A stretch of 64,000 bases of DNA from contig JAGDMU010000020.1 in NCBI GenBank assembly GCA_017860615.1, positions 36,645 to 100,644 of the forward strand. The letters run 5' to 3'. Origin of the DNA: Pseudomonadota bacterium (GTDB lineage Bacteria; Campylobacterota; Campylobacteria; Campylobacterales; Sulfurospirillaceae). The notes under the pieces were generated by a model. That model was not told the origin of the DNA. It saw only the letters and a program-made list of their open reading frames with translations, and did not search any database. The stretch's first letter is position 1, and each line of letters opens with the position of its first letter. Position numbers and translations under genes: made by a program. Positions 8,892 through 19,501 of the stretch are shown piece by piece.

Positions 8892-9944
8892 ATGTCACAG
8901 ATCTTTTATCGTATTTTTGTTTCAAACAGAATATCACCCAATTCCTATGCGAGTAGGCAATATTCACTGGTAATGATTTTTGCAGCTTTAGGCGCTGCAA
9001 CGTTTGGATTTTTCTTTTTTTACAACGCCTTTTTTTTGCACTATTATACGATTGCATTGATAGATACCATTGGCTTTACGGTTTCCATTGCCTCAATGCT
9101 TTTTCTCAGGCGTACTCACCGTATTAAACTTAGTACATTTATCGTAACCAGTTACTTTTTTATCTTTTTTGTTGCCTTTACTTATTTCAATAAAAATGAG
9201 AGTTTTGGGCTCATTTGGAATATCTTTTTTTGTATTATCGCGATTAATCTTAATGGTCATAAAAAAGGGCTACTTTATACCTTGGCGCTGTATGGATGCA
9301 TCTTTTGGATGGCACATGAAGGTATTGGTGTATGGCAACAAGGTCTTTGGGATAAAGTAGGATTTTTTCGTTATGTTTTTTCACTCTTACTGCTTGCATT
9401 TGTTGTTTATATTATGGAGTTAGCCCTTTATCGCTCTTACACGAAACTGCAAAAATTGGCGGAAGAAGATGAGTTGACACAAACGTACAATCGTCGTAAG
9501 TTAAAAGAGATGCTTCAAACGGAGATAGAGCGTTCGCGCCGTCACGAAACATCCCTTTGTGTGACGCTTTTTGATATTGATAATTTTAAGAACATCAACG
9601 ATACATATGGGCACAATGTGGGTGATGAAGTGCTTAGGCATCTTGCACGTATTGTGAAAAGTGCCATTCGCGTCAATGATACATTTGGACGTTGGGGTGG
9701 TGAAGAGTTTTTACTGATACTCCCCCATGTCAGCGAAGAAGAGGCAAGAATAGTCTGTGAAAAAATACGTTTTTTAATCACTCAAACAGAATTTGAAAAA
9801 GTAGGTTCACTTACATGTAGTTTTGGAGTGTGTACCTACACACCAGAGAGTAATTTTGATACGCTTATTAGCCATTGTGATCATGCCATGTATCAAGCGA
9901 AAAATCTAGGCAAAAATTGTGTTAGTGTTTTCGTACCAAAGTAA
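8892..9944 (+). CDS. membrane-bound diguanylate cyclase (GGDEF)
   Basis: A 350-residue protein that makes c-di-GMP from GTP. The N-terminal about 180 residues carry several membrane helices (AALGAATFGFFFFYNAFFL, FIVTSYFFIFFVAFTYF, YVFSLLLLAFVVYIMELAL) with no soluble sensor domain. The GGDEF domain starts at DELTQTYNRRKLKE. The active site is RWGGEEF, and the RVND inhibitory (I) site lies five residues ahead, so product inhibition is expected. The start is ATG behind TTGGAG. It is a single gene. Confidence 0.93.
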   Translation: MSQIFYRIFVSNRISPNSYASRQYSLVMIFAALGAATFGFFFFYNAFFLHYYTIALIDTIGFTVSIASMLFLRRTHRIKLSTFIVTSYFFIFFVAFTYFNKNESFGLIWNIFFCIIAINLNGHKKGLLYTLALYGCIFWMAHEGIGVWQQGLWDKVGFFRYVFSLLLLAFVVYIMELALYRSYTKLQKLAEEDELTQTYNRRKLKEMLQTEIERSRRHETSLCVTLFDIDNFKNINDTYGHNVGDEVLRHLARIVKSAIRVNDTFGRWGGEEFLLILPHVSEEEARIVCEKIRFLITQTEFEKVGSLTCSFGVCTYTPESNFDTLISHCDHAMYQAKNLGKNCVSVFVPK

Positions 9945-10081
9945 ATAAAGTATGAGTATTCATAAATGTTACTAAATAATTCAGATTTCAATTCTTATCT
10001 GCACAGAGGAAGCCAGTTAAGAGTCTTTTCAATGAAGACGATTTATTCTAATATAGATGTCTCACATAAGGAGATAAAACA

Positions 10082-12457
10082 ATGAAGTTTTTTCTTTTTT
10101 ATCTCTTCGTTTTTTTCCTCACTTCTCCATCTCTTTTTGCCGAGATAACTTCTACACCTCAAAAAATCAATCTCAATCTTACCGATAGCGAAAAAGCATG
10201 GATTCTAGAGCATCCTACCATTCGTGTGGGGATGGATTCTGAGTATGCCCCTTATGAGTGGTTAAATAAAGATGGAATTTATGTGGGCATGGCAGTGGAT
10301 TATCTGCATCTTTTGGAAAAAAAATTGGGCGTTCGCTTTGAAATAATGAAAGGAAAATCTTGGGGTGAAATTGTTGAAATGGCAAAACGTGGTGAAATTG
10401 ACGTTTTAACCAGTATCGTTCAAACCCCAGAGCGACTCAAGTACTTTTTGTTTTCTGAACCTTATCGTGATACGCAGACGATGATTGTTGACAATGGAGA
10501 GGGTGAATTTATTGGTCATCTGGAGCATTTAGTAGGGAAGCACGTTGCGGTTGAAAAAGGTTATTTTACGCAAGAATTGCTTGAAAAAAAGTATCCAAAG
10601 ATTCAACTGGTGTTGGCTAACAACATTGCAGAAGCTTTAACGTTTGTACGTGATGGAAAAGCAGATGCTTATGTAGGTGATATGAGTGCCATTAACTATG
10701 CGGTTAAAACCCATAGTCTTGAGAAGCTTCGTTTTGCAGGACAAACAGAATTTTCAAGCCAGCATCGTTTTGCTTTTCCTAAATCCAACACTGAACTTGC
10801 TTCCATCATGACAAAAGCCATGGCGTCGATTTCGCCTGAAGAATCCGATATTATTTTTAGTCGCTGGCTTGGTATGCGAATAGAACAAGGTGTTCGTATT
10901 GAGACAATTTTAAAATACAGTATAGGGATGGGGTTATTCTTTTTGCTTTTTGCCTACTGGTATTATAGATTGCATCGTGAAATACACCATCGTAAAGCAG
11001 CAGAAGCAAGAGAGCATTACCGCAATAACATTCTTGAAATGATTGCAAAAATGGCACCACTACCTATGGTTCTTGAAGCAATCATACGGGGAGTAGAAGA
11101 GCTAAATCCACGTATGCTTTGCAGCATTCTTTTACTCGATAAAGAAGGGCAAGTTTTTTCACACGTGATTGCACCAAGTTTGCCTGATTTTTACAATGAA
11201 GCCATCATGGGTGTTCATATAGGGCGAAGTGTTGGCTCTTGTGGAACGGCTGCGTATCTGAAAGAGTGTATTATTGTTGAAGATATAGCAACGCATCCTT
11301 ATTGGGCAGCGTATAAAGAGGTAGCGCTTCGTGCAGGATTGCAATCGTGTTGGTCAGAACCCATTTTTGCTTCGGATGGGGCTGTTTTAGGAACATTTGC
11401 TATTTATCATGCAAAGCCCCAGATGCCTACAAAAGAAGATAAATTGCTTATAGAACACTCCGCGAATCTTGCAAGTATTGCCATTGAAAAAAATTTGGCA
11501 GCCACAAAGCTGAAAGAGAGCGAAGAGCTTTACAGGCGTCTCACCGAAGAAGTGACTGACGTTATTTGGAAAACGGATCATAATTTAATAATCACATATA
11601 TTAGTCCATCGGATGAGAAATTCAGAGGGTATAAAGCCGATGAGGTCATTGGTCATCATGTGTTTGAAATGTTTACACCTGAGGGTGTTAATACGATTAT
11701 TGAAAAAATAAAGCAGAGGAAAGAAGCAGAACAAAAAGGCATTCGTACAGACTTTGTAACATATGAAATACAACATGTATGTAAAGATGGAAGAATACTC
11801 TGGGGCGAAATTCTCTCCAAGCCAGAACGCAATGATAAGGGCGAAATTATTGGCTATCATGGCATTACAAGAGAAATTACTGAACGAAAAGCGATGCAAG
11901 ATAAGGTACAGGAATTAGCATTTTACGATGCGTTGACAAAATTGCCAAATCGTCTTTTGTTAAAAGAGCGCTTGAACTATGCCTTGGCTGAAATGAAACG
12001 CAATCACCACTATGGTGCATTGCTCTTTCTTGATTTAGATAATTTTAAATCACTCAACGATACGCACGGGCATAGCATTGGTGATTTATTGCTGTGTCAA
12101 GTGGCAGATAGACTCAAGCAGTGCGTACGTGAGATAGATACCATAGCCCGTTTTGGAGGTGATGAGTTTGTTGTCATCCTCAATGCGCTTTATGAAGACA
12201 AAAACAAATCGGCACAACAAGCACACAAAATAGCCGAAAAAATTCGTCAGAGTTTGTCAGCTCTTTATATGCTTAATATTTCGCACGAAGGAAAAGAACA
12301 ATTGGTTGAACACTGTTGTACCGCGAGTATTGGTGTATTGGTTTTTGATAGCAAAGAAGGAAGTCTTGATGATCTTTTAAAACGGGCAGATTCTGCAATG
12401 TATAAAGCCAAAGAAGCGGGAAAAAATGTGATTTATTTTTATGAGCTGCAACTTTAG
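10082..12457 (+). CDS. periplasmic SBP-GAF-PAS-GGDEF diguanylate cyclase
   Basis: A 791-residue multi-domain sensor. In order: signal peptide (1-21); a periplasmic solute-binding family 3 domain (about 35-260; IRVGMDSEYAPYEWLNKDG, FSEPYRDTQTMIV); one membrane helix (about 279-297); a GAF domain (about 320-475, with SVGSCGTAAYLKE and IYHAKPQMPTKED); a PAS/PAC unit (about 485-605, ending YHGITREITERK); and a GGDEF domain with RFGGDEF near 690-695 and I site REID. It should couple binding of a small polar ligand such as an amino acid to c-di-GMP synthesis. AAGGAG precedes the ATG. The gene is monocistronic, with a hairpin after it. Confidence 0.94.
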   Translation: MKFFLFYLFVFFLTSPSLFAEITSTPQKINLNLTDSEKAWILEHPTIRVGMDSEYAPYEWLNKDGIYVGMAVDYLHLLEKKLGVRFEIMKGKSWGEIVEMAKRGEIDVLTSIVQTPERLKYFLFSEPYRDTQTMIVDNGEGEFIGHLEHLVGKHVAVEKGYFTQELLEKKYPKIQLVLANNIAEALTFVRDGKADAYVGDMSAINYAVKTHSLEKLRFAGQTEFSSQHRFAFPKSNTELASIMTKAMASISPEESDIIFSRWLGMRIEQGVRIETILKYSIGMGLFFLLFAYWYYRLHREIHHRKAAEAREHYRNNILEMIAKMAPLPMVLEAIIRGVEELNPRMLCSILLLDKEGQVFSHVIAPSLPDFYNEAIMGVHIGRSVGSCGTAAYLKECIIVEDIATHPYWAAYKEVALRAGLQSCWSEPIFASDGAVLGTFAIYHAKPQMPTKEDKLLIEHSANLASIAIEKNLAATKLKESEELYRRLTEEVTDVIWKTDHNLIITYISPSDEKFRGYKADEVIGHHVFEMFTPEGVNTIIEKIKQRKEAEQKGIRTDFVTYEIQHVCKDGRILWGEILSKPERNDKGEIIGYHGITREITERKAMQDKVQELAFYDALTKLPNRLLLKERLNYALAEMKRNHHYGALLFLDLDNFKSLNDTHGHSIGDLLLCQVADRLKQCVREIDTIARFGGDEFVVILNALYEDKNKSAQQAHKIAEKIRQSLSALYMLNISHEGKEQLVEHCCTASIGVLVFDSKEGSLDDLLKRADSAMYKAKEAGKNVIYFYELQL

Positions 12458-12476
12458 AGAGGGCACAATGGCCCTT

Positions 12477-12478
<2 letters not shown>
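12457..12478. terminator. bidirectional hairpin between convergent genes
   Basis: An 8-bp stem (GAGAGGGC with GCCCTTTC, one G-T pair) around a six-base loop, directly after the GGDEF gene stop and touching the stop of the convergent deaminase gene. Confidence 0.5.
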
Positions 12479-13712
<1,234 letters not shown>

Positions 13713-13806
13713 TAGTCCATTATTGCCATTGTTTATGACAAAGTCTGGTGCCTATATTTAAATATGCCCTGATTCTGGTAAGTTTACTCATTCCTAGGAG
13801 TAACCC

Positions 13807-14442
13807 ATGAATCAAATTTGTAAGGGAACTTCCCTTCACCACAATGTTAAGCAAGCTATTGCTTCGCTTCAAAACCAAAACGGTGTTATTGTTTTGGATA
13901 GACATGACCGCGAGAACGAAGCGGACATCATTTTTTCCGCAGAGACCCTCACCACAGAGCAAACCGCACTTCTTATTCGTGAATGCAGTGGCATCGTCTG
14001 TTTATGTTTACCGCCTGAAAAGGTCGATGAACTTGAACTTCCCATGATGGTTACCCAAAACCAATCCAAATTTCATACAGGTTTTACCGTTTCCATTGAA
14101 TCTAAAGAAGATGTGACAACAGGTGTGAGTGCGCGCGATAGACTAACCACCATTCAATCTGCCATTCATCCTGAGGGTAAATCAAAAATTGTCTCTCCAG
14201 GACATGTGTTTCCTTTACGCGCTAAAGCTAATGGTGTGCTTGAGCGTGAAGGTCATACAGAAGCTTCGGTTGATTTGATGCGACTTTCCAATCTTGCACC
14301 GTATGCGGTTTTATGTGAACTCACCAACCCCGATGGTACCATGGCTGTAGGTGATGCGATTTACGACTTTGCGGCACAAAATGGTTTTCCGATTGTAAGT
14401 ATTGATGAGATTATTGCATACCGTAAAGAGCACAACCTTTAG
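13807..14442 (+). CDS. ribB: 3,4-dihydroxy-2-butanone 4-phosphate synthase
   Basis: Converts ribulose 5-phosphate to dihydroxybutanone phosphate and formate for riboflavin synthesis. The protein is 211 residues, the stand-alone RibB length with no fused GTP cyclohydrolase II. It has the acidic loop DRHDRENEADI, TGFTVSIESKEDVTTGVSARDR, HVFPLRAKANGVLEREGHTEASVDL and CELTNPDGTMA. It is controlled by the FMN riboswitch just upstream. TAGGAG precedes the ATG. Confidence 0.96.
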   Translation: MNQICKGTSLHHNVKQAIASLQNQNGVIVLDRHDRENEADIIFSAETLTTEQTALLIRECSGIVCLCLPPEKVDELELPMMVTQNQSKFHTGFTVSIESKEDVTTGVSARDRLTTIQSAIHPEGKSKIVSPGHVFPLRAKANGVLEREGHTEASVDLMRLSNLAPYAVLCELTNPDGTMAVGDAIYDFAAQNGFPIVSIDEIIAYRKEHNL

Positions 14443-14446
14443 GTAT

Positions 14447-14482
14447 GAGAGTTCTTGTAAAACTTATTTTGCAAGAACTCTC
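14447..14482. terminator. bidirectional terminator between ribB and gpx
   Basis: A perfect 11-bp stem (GAGAGTTCTTG with its complement at 14472-14482) around a 14-base loop, just after the ribB stop and just before the convergent glutathione-peroxidase stop. Confidence 0.7.
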
Positions 14483-14491
14483 TTGTTTGAA

Positions 14492-14971
14492 CTAATGCAG
14501 TTGAACGAGAATATCGACTTCGAGTGCTTCAGGCTTGGTTGCAGGAGCATAACGATTGATCACATTGCCGTTTTTATCGACTAAAAATTTAGTGAAATTC
14601 CATTTGATGGCTTCGCTTCCTAAAAGACCTTTTTGCGACTCTTTGAGGTATTGATAAAGTGGGTGAGTATGCTCACCGTTGACATCGATTTTGGCAAACA
14701 TAGGAAAGGTGACGCCATACGTGAGTGAACAAAAACTTTTGATCTCATCTTCATTTAATGGCTCTTGATTCATAAATTGGTTGCAAGGAAATCCCAAGAT
14801 AACAAGTCCTTTGTCTTTATATTTTTTATATAAACTTTCAAGACCAGCGTATTGTTCTGTAAAGCCACACTTACTCGCCACATTGACAATAAGAAGTACT
14901 TTGTTTTTAAACGTATCCATGGAGATGACTTCACCGCTGATCGTTTTCACTTCAAAATCGTAAATATTCAT
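14492..14971 (-). CDS. glutathione peroxidase family (thiol peroxidase)
   Basis: A 159-residue peroxidase that reduces hydroperoxides. The motifs [12 protein letters not shown] (peroxidatic Cys35), GFPCNQF (Cys63, Gln65) and [14 protein letters not shown] are the family signatures. The active residue is Cys, not selenocysteine. Most bacterial members of this type use thioredoxin rather than glutathione, and I infer the same here. AAGGAGC precedes the ATG. It is a single gene. Confidence 0.93.
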   Translation of the reverse strand: MNIYDFEVKTISGEVISMDTFKNKVLLIVNVASKCGFTEQYAGLESLYKKYKDKGLVILGFPCNQFMNQEPLNEDEIKSFCSLTYGVTFPMFAKIDVNGEHTHPLYQYLKESQKGLLGSEAIKWNFTKFLVDKNGNVINRYAPATKPEALEVDILVQLH

Positions 14972-15029
14972 AAAAGCTCCTTGTTTTAATCAAAACATGA
15001 AAAGCAGAAAATTATAGCGAATTTACTCG

Positions 15030-15881
15030 TTAGTCTCTTCCCAAAAACTCAGAAGCTTCAGAGATGATGAGAAACGCTTCAGGGTCATACTCACGAATGA
15101 TGTCTTTAAGGAGTTGAATTTTTGATGTTTCGACTGTGACTAAAATGACTGTTTTAATCTGCTTTTGATGGTGGAGTCCTACACCTGTAAAGACGGTTCC
15201 ATGTTCTTCAATGCGCTCACGAATTTGTTCGGTAAGTGCTTCAATATTGTTTGAGACGATTTGCACTACTTTTCGAGGAGGACGACCAATCAAAATGACA
15301 TCAATCATTTTTGCAGTGACATACACACCTATCATACTGTAGAGTGCTTTCTTGATGTCACCATGTGCGATGATAAACGCAAACATGATAGTCACATCGA
15401 TGGCTAAGAGAACTTCTGAGGCTTTAAATTTGCTTTTCATCGCCATAATTTCACCAACAACTGATGTGCTTCCTGTGGAGGAACGCCCTTTGATGACCAA
15501 TCCAACACCTAGTCCTATAAACATACCTCCAAAGACAGCCGCTAAAAGAATATCATCGGTAAGAGGTTTGAGGTGTAGAACTTCCCTAAAAAGGTCGGTA
15601 AAAAAGGAGGTTGTAAGCATCGCTAAAAGGGTTTTAAAGGTGTACTGTTTCCCAAAATAAACAAACCCTAAAATAACAAAAGGAATACTCACCATAATGA
15701 TAAGTGTTCCAAGTGTCAATGATGTAAAAATGTAGTGCAGAATGAGCGCAATACCAATGCCTCCACCTGTGACCATGTTGTTAGGTGATAAAAAGCAGAC
15801 CACGGCAAAAGCCATAGACATCGTACCTAAGAGCACATAGATATATTGCAAAATTTGCAAAGAGCGCGAAGGCTGTTTCAT
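15030..15881 (-). CDS. YitT family membrane protein (DUF161 plus DUF2179)
   Basis: A 283-residue protein with five to six N-terminal membrane helices, including the family motif GGGIGIALILHYIF and GLGVGLVIKGRSSTGSTSVVGEI. A soluble C-terminal DUF2179 domain carries RIEEHGTVFTGVGLHHQKQIKTVILVTV. The function of this widespread family is not established. It starts one base from the sppA stop, so the two genes are cotranscribed. Confidence 0.9.
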   Translation of the reverse strand: MKQPSRSLQILQYIYVLLGTMSMAFAVVCFLSPNNMVTGGGIGIALILHYIFTSLTLGTLIIMVSIPFVILGFVYFGKQYTFKTLLAMLTTSFFTDLFREVLHLKPLTDDILLAAVFGGMFIGLGVGLVIKGRSSTGSTSVVGEIMAMKSKFKASEVLLAIDVTIMFAFIIAHGDIKKALYSMIGVYVTAKMIDVILIGRPPRKVVQIVSNNIEALTEQIRERIEEHGTVFTGVGLHHQKQIKTVILVTVETSKIQLLKDIIREYDPEAFLIISEASEFLGRD

Positions 15882-16741
15882 TATTTGAGATAGCCCATCA
15901 AGTTAAAAATAGGCAGTTTTGAGCTACTCTCCAACTTTTTCATCCATTTGTCCATTTTATCAGGTTTTTGCCAAACTGCATGGCTCACGTTCGCAAGTTC
16001 TTCCACTTTATTTTTGGCATCATTGATGGAACCGATTTCATCGATGAGGTGAACGTTCAGTGCTTTATGTGCAATAAAAACTTGCGCATTGGCAAACTCG
16101 TTAGGTTTTGCCAGATTAAGACCGCGTGCGGTTGCTACATCCGTGATGAAAAGCGTGTAGGCATCATCGATAAGCTCTTTAAGCGCACCTCGCTCTTTAG
16201 CTGTCCATTCACGCGTAAATGTTCCCATCTGTTTGTAGTCACCCGCAGTGATGATTTGCTCAGAAATACCCAGTTTTTTAGCCAATTCCGCCACATTAGG
16301 CGCTTGAAAAAGTACACCGATAGAGCCTACAAATGCCCCTGGATTGGCGATGATGTGATTTGCCCAAATAGAGGCATAATAACTGCCACTGGTCATACTT
16401 CCCGCGGCATAAGCCACGACAGGTTTTTTCTCAGCCAAGCGTTTGACTGCCATGGAAAGCTCGATAGAAGGGGCAAGTGCGCCACCTGGAGAATCCACAT
16501 GTAAAAGCACCCCTTTGATATGTTCATCTTTGGCGGCATCTTCAATATTTTCTAAAATTTCTTCAACGTTGAGAATTTCACCCTCAATTTTCACAACCGC
16601 AAGATTAGGGTTTTTAAGCTCCTCTTGTGAGCCAAAAATAAGCACAATTAGGAGCAAAAAGAGCATCGCTTTAAAGTGGTTTTGGATATAGCCCAAAATG
16701 GCGCCTATCCAGATAAAAGGTTTTTTAATCAGGTCTAGCAT
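15881..16741 (-). CDS. sppA: signal peptide peptidase SppA, short form
   Basis: Membrane-anchored serine protease that degrades cleaved signal peptides. It is 286 residues with one N-terminal helix (about 21-40, FKAMLFLLLIVLIFGS). The catalytic region contains VDSPGGALAPS, the nucleophile segment AAGSMTSGSYYAS and the general-base lysine in GDYKQMGTFTREWT. These are the Ser/Lys dyad features of the short (Bacillus-type) enzyme. It overlaps the amidohydrolase upstream by seven bases. The sppA-amidohydrolase-aroQ neighbourhood is conserved in Campylobacter. Confidence 0.93.
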   Translation of the reverse strand: MLDLIKKPFIWIGAILGYIQNHFKAMLFLLLIVLIFGSQEELKNPNLAVVKIEGEILNVEEILENIEDAAKDEHIKGVLLHVDSPGGALAPSIELSMAVKRLAEKKPVVAYAAGSMTSGSYYASIWANHIIANPGAFVGSIGVLFQAPNVAELAKKLGISEQIITAGDYKQMGTFTREWTAKERGALKELIDDAYTLFITDVATARGLNLAKPNEFANAQVFIAHKALNVHLIDEIGSINDAKNKVEELANVSHAVWQKPDKMDKWMKKLESSSKLPIFNLMGYLK

Positions 16742-17961
16742 GGTTGTTCTCCGTCAATAAAGGTTAAATGGGTTTGATGTGTGTGTAAGATAAGTTGTAA
16801 AGCCACATCTTCACTCTCACACGCTTGTGGTAAGGTCGCCACAATAAGATCAGCGTAGCGCTCTTTTTCAAGTATGCCACATGGAAGTTTGAGGGCTTGA
16901 GCCGCGTTAGAGGTAACACTTTGAAGCAGTGTTTGAGCAAGATGTGAAAGTTCTAACTCAGGGTGCATCATAAGGGCGCTGCGCATCTCATCCCAAAGGC
17001 TAAGGGAAATGTTGGAGCTAAGCCCATCGGTTCCTAAAGTGAGATTAATATTCTGTTTTTTAACGGCTTCAATATCCAGTTTGCCTACACCTAAAAGTCG
17101 GTTTGAAACAGGACAATGGGTCAAGGTTGCTTTTTGGTGAGCAATTTTTTTTAACTCTTTTGGTGTTGCTTGAACCGCATGGGTGAAGAGTGTGAGGTTT
17201 TGCTCGAAAAGATCAAGATACTCTTCTGCACTGCACATCGGTTTTGCGTGAGGATTAAACGCACTAAAGAAGGTTTGGAAATCGCCTTTACCTTTATCGA
17301 TCCAAGCACGTTCTGCTGGGCTTTCCATGAAATGCGTGGAAACCACACAACCCTCTTTACGGGCTATTTGAAGCGCTTTTTTCGCTAAAATGGGATGCGT
17401 TGAATAAGGTGAGTGAACGGAAACCGCAGGGATAAAACGCTCATTTTTAAACTCTTTGCTACTTTCCAGCCTTCCTCTAAAATCTCCATACATAGCGTCC
17501 ACTGCACTTGGGACTGAGCCTAATACTTCATTAAAATAAACAACACGTTGAGGGGTTTGAGAGCACGCTTCAAGGTCAGCTCCAAAGCTACTGATGGCGC
17601 CTAGTGTGGTGGTGCCACTTTTGAGCATTTCTTGAAGTTTTGAGCCAATAAGCTCTGTTGTCGCAAGCGCACTAAGCTCTTCTCGGTGTTTGATGACAGA
17701 GCGAAGCCATACGATAAAATCACCATAGCGAAGCATACTTTGGTTGGCACTAAATTCTAAATGTACGTGCGTATTGATGAGTCCAGGTAAAATCACACTG
17801 TTTTTGGGTGTTTCGATCACGGTGACTGTGGGATGTTTGGCTTTAAGCTCTACACTTTTTCCCACTTCGAGGATGTATGTGTCAAACAAAACAGCACCTT
17901 CTTCGATGATTTCAAACCCTTCGTTACATGTCAGCACAAAATCAGCAGTTATTAATGTCAC
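16735..17961 (-). CDS. metal-dependent amidohydrolase, SsnA/aminofutalosine-deaminase-like
   Basis: A 408-residue amidohydrolase. Metal ligands appear in LINTHVHLEFSANQS, SVHSPYSTHP, VVSTHFMESPAERAW, FTHAVQATPKEL, THCPVSNRLLG and LGTDGLSSN. Homologues sit beside sppA and aroQ in Campylobacter (Cj0067 position) and resemble the Helicobacter HP0267 deaminase. Substrates proposed for this group are adenosine or aminofutalosine, the latter in the futalosine menaquinone route. I cannot choose between them. It is the first gene of an amidohydrolase-sppA-yitT operon, divergent from aroQ. Confidence 0.87.
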   Translation of the reverse strand: MTLITADFVLTCNEGFEIIEEGAVLFDTYILEVGKSVELKAKHPTVTVIETPKNSVILPGLINTHVHLEFSANQSMLRYGDFIVWLRSVIKHREELSALATTELIGSKLQEMLKSGTTTLGAISSFGADLEACSQTPQRVVYFNEVLGSVPSAVDAMYGDFRGRLESSKEFKNERFIPAVSVHSPYSTHPILAKKALQIARKEGCVVSTHFMESPAERAWIDKGKGDFQTFFSAFNPHAKPMCSAEEYLDLFEQNLTLFTHAVQATPKELKKIAHQKATLTHCPVSNRLLGVGKLDIEAVKKQNINLTLGTDGLSSNISLSLWDEMRSALMMHPELELSHLAQTLLQSVTSNAAQALKLPCGILEKERYADLIVATLPQACESEDVALQLILHTHQTHLTFIDGEQPC

Positions 17962-18077
17962 TTTTTTCCTTTATTTGCAAGTTTGAAAGAGTGATTTTTC
18001 AAACGATAAATCCGTGTAATTGTATCCTAAACTAAGCATTGATATAATAAGACTAAATTTTAAACAAAAGGTAACCA

Positions 18078-18471
18078 ATGAAAGTTGTCGTGATCCAAGG
18101 TCCAAATTTAAATATGCTCGGTCACCGTGAGCAAAGCAAATTTAGAGGGTGAGATCGTTGATCGTATTCAAGAATGTCTAGGCGACGCGGATGGTATCAT
18201 CATCAATCCAGCGGCGTATACACACACCTCTATTGCGATTCGTGATGCGATTAGTGCGGTTTCTTTACCAGCAATTGAAGTGCATATTAGCAATATCTAC
18301 CGACGTGAAGAGTTTCGTCAAAAAAGCATGACAGCAGCAGTATGTACAGGTCAAATCAGTGGTTTTGGACCATTTGGTTACCACCTTGCAATGATCTCTA
18401 TGATGCAAATGTTAGGTGAGCTAGATGCTCTTCGTAAAGCACAAGCGGCACAACAAGCACCACAAGCCTAA
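18078..18471 (+). pseudogene. aroQ: 3-dehydroquinate dehydratase, type II, with internal deletion and frameshift
   Basis: ATG at 18078 behind AAAAGGTAACCA opens [19 protein letters not shown], the exact AroQ N-terminus, but the frame stops at 18152. AroQ resumes in another frame with [18 protein letters not shown] and continues intact to 18471 ([41 protein letters not shown]). About 30 residues expected between them are absent, including the lid with the catalytic Tyr. The junction (about 18128-18141) contains a tandem GCAAA. A GTG at 18127 could start the 3' part (114 residues), but that product would lack the active site. AroQ makes 3-dehydroshikimate, so loss should cause aromatic auxotrophy; assembly error is possible. 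Confidence 0.88.
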
Positions 18472-18472
18472 C

Positions 18473-19501
18473 GTGAATTACATTCTCCAAGATGAAAATG
18501 CGCAGTACCATGAGTGCGGCTTTTCATGCGATCATGCGGTTTTTTTAAAGCTGGGAAGTGAAGCATTTTTTATTACCGATGCACGTTATACGACTGAGGC
18601 AAGTGAGATTATCAAAAATGCAACCGTTTTAGAGGGCGATAGACGCGATCTTTTTAAAACAGCGCGTCTTTTGATCCGAAAAAGCGGTATTAAATCACTG
18701 ATGTATAATCCAGCAGAATGGAATGTTGAAGCGTATGCACGCCTTTGCGAAAAGCTCAGTCTCAACTTTCAAAAAAAGCCTAATTTTTCACAGCAAAAGC
18801 GCATTATTAAAACTGAAACAGAGCTTGAAATCCTTAAACGTGCGGCTCTTTTTGGCAGGGATGCGTTTCACCGTTTTGGAGAATTTTTAAAACGAGATGG
18901 ACTGGGAATAGACGAGATGATGGCACATTTTGAGGCCGAGTCTATTTTTAAATATAAAGGGGCTTTGGAACTTAGTTTTTCACCCATTGTAGCCCTTGGG
19001 GAAAATGCCGCGAAACCCCACGCCCTTCCCACACACAAAACACTTCAAAAAGGTGAGCTGGTTCTTTTGGATGCAGGGGTAAAGTATCAACGTTACTGCT
19101 CCGATCGAACACGAACGAGCTTTTTTGATGAACAGTTTAATTTTGAAAAGGAGCAACACTTCAAAGAGGCTCTTAAACAGAAAGTTTATGATACAGTGTT
19201 GTTTGCTCAAGAGGCCGCTTTAAAAGCCGTCAAAGTGGGTGTAAAAGCCAACGAAATCGACAAAGCTGCGCGGGATGTCATTGACAAAGCGGGTTTTGGA
19301 AGTTACTTTGTTCACTCTACAGGTCATGGTGTTGGATTAGACATCCATGAATTACCCGTCATCAGCTCACGTTCAGAAACCATCATTGAAGAAAATATGG
19401 TCTTTACCATAGAGCCAGGCATTTACTTACCAGAGCAGTTTGGCGTACGTATTGAAGACACGATCATCGTGCGAGAGAGCGGCGCTGAGGTCATGGGGTG
19501 A
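18473..19501 (+). CDS. M24 family aminopeptidase (Xaa-Pro type)
   Basis: A 342-residue two-domain metallopeptidase: a creatinase-like N-terminal domain and a pita-bread catalytic domain from about 120. Metal ligands are LLDAGVKYQRYCSDRTRT, VHSTGHGVGLDIHE, FTIEPGIYL and GVRIEDT. It should cleave N-terminal residues before proline. The start is GTG 18473, two bases after the aroQ stop; longer frames would run into aroQ. The stop overlaps the folK start (GTGA). Confidence 0.92.
   Translation: MNYILQDENAQYHECGFSCDHAVFLKLGSEAFFITDARYTTEASEIIKNATVLEGDRRDLFKTARLLIRKSGIKSLMYNPAEWNVEAYARLCEKLSLNFQKKPNFSQQKRIIKTETELEILKRAALFGRDAFHRFGEFLKRDGLGIDEMMAHFEAESIFKYKGALELSFSPIVALGENAAKPHALPTHKTLQKGELVLLDAGVKYQRYCSDRTRTSFFDEQFNFEKEQHFKEALKQKVYDTVLFAQEAALKAVKVGVKANEIDKAARDVIDKAGFGSYFVHSTGHGVGLDIHELPVISSRSETIIEENMVFTIEPGIYLPEQFGVRIEDTIIVRESGAEVMG

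Noticed and set aside
18127..18471. GTG at 18127 as a true short AroQ start
   Set aside because: The product would lack the N-terminal strand and catalytic Tyr, while the genuine AroQ start with its ribosome site is 49 bases upstream.
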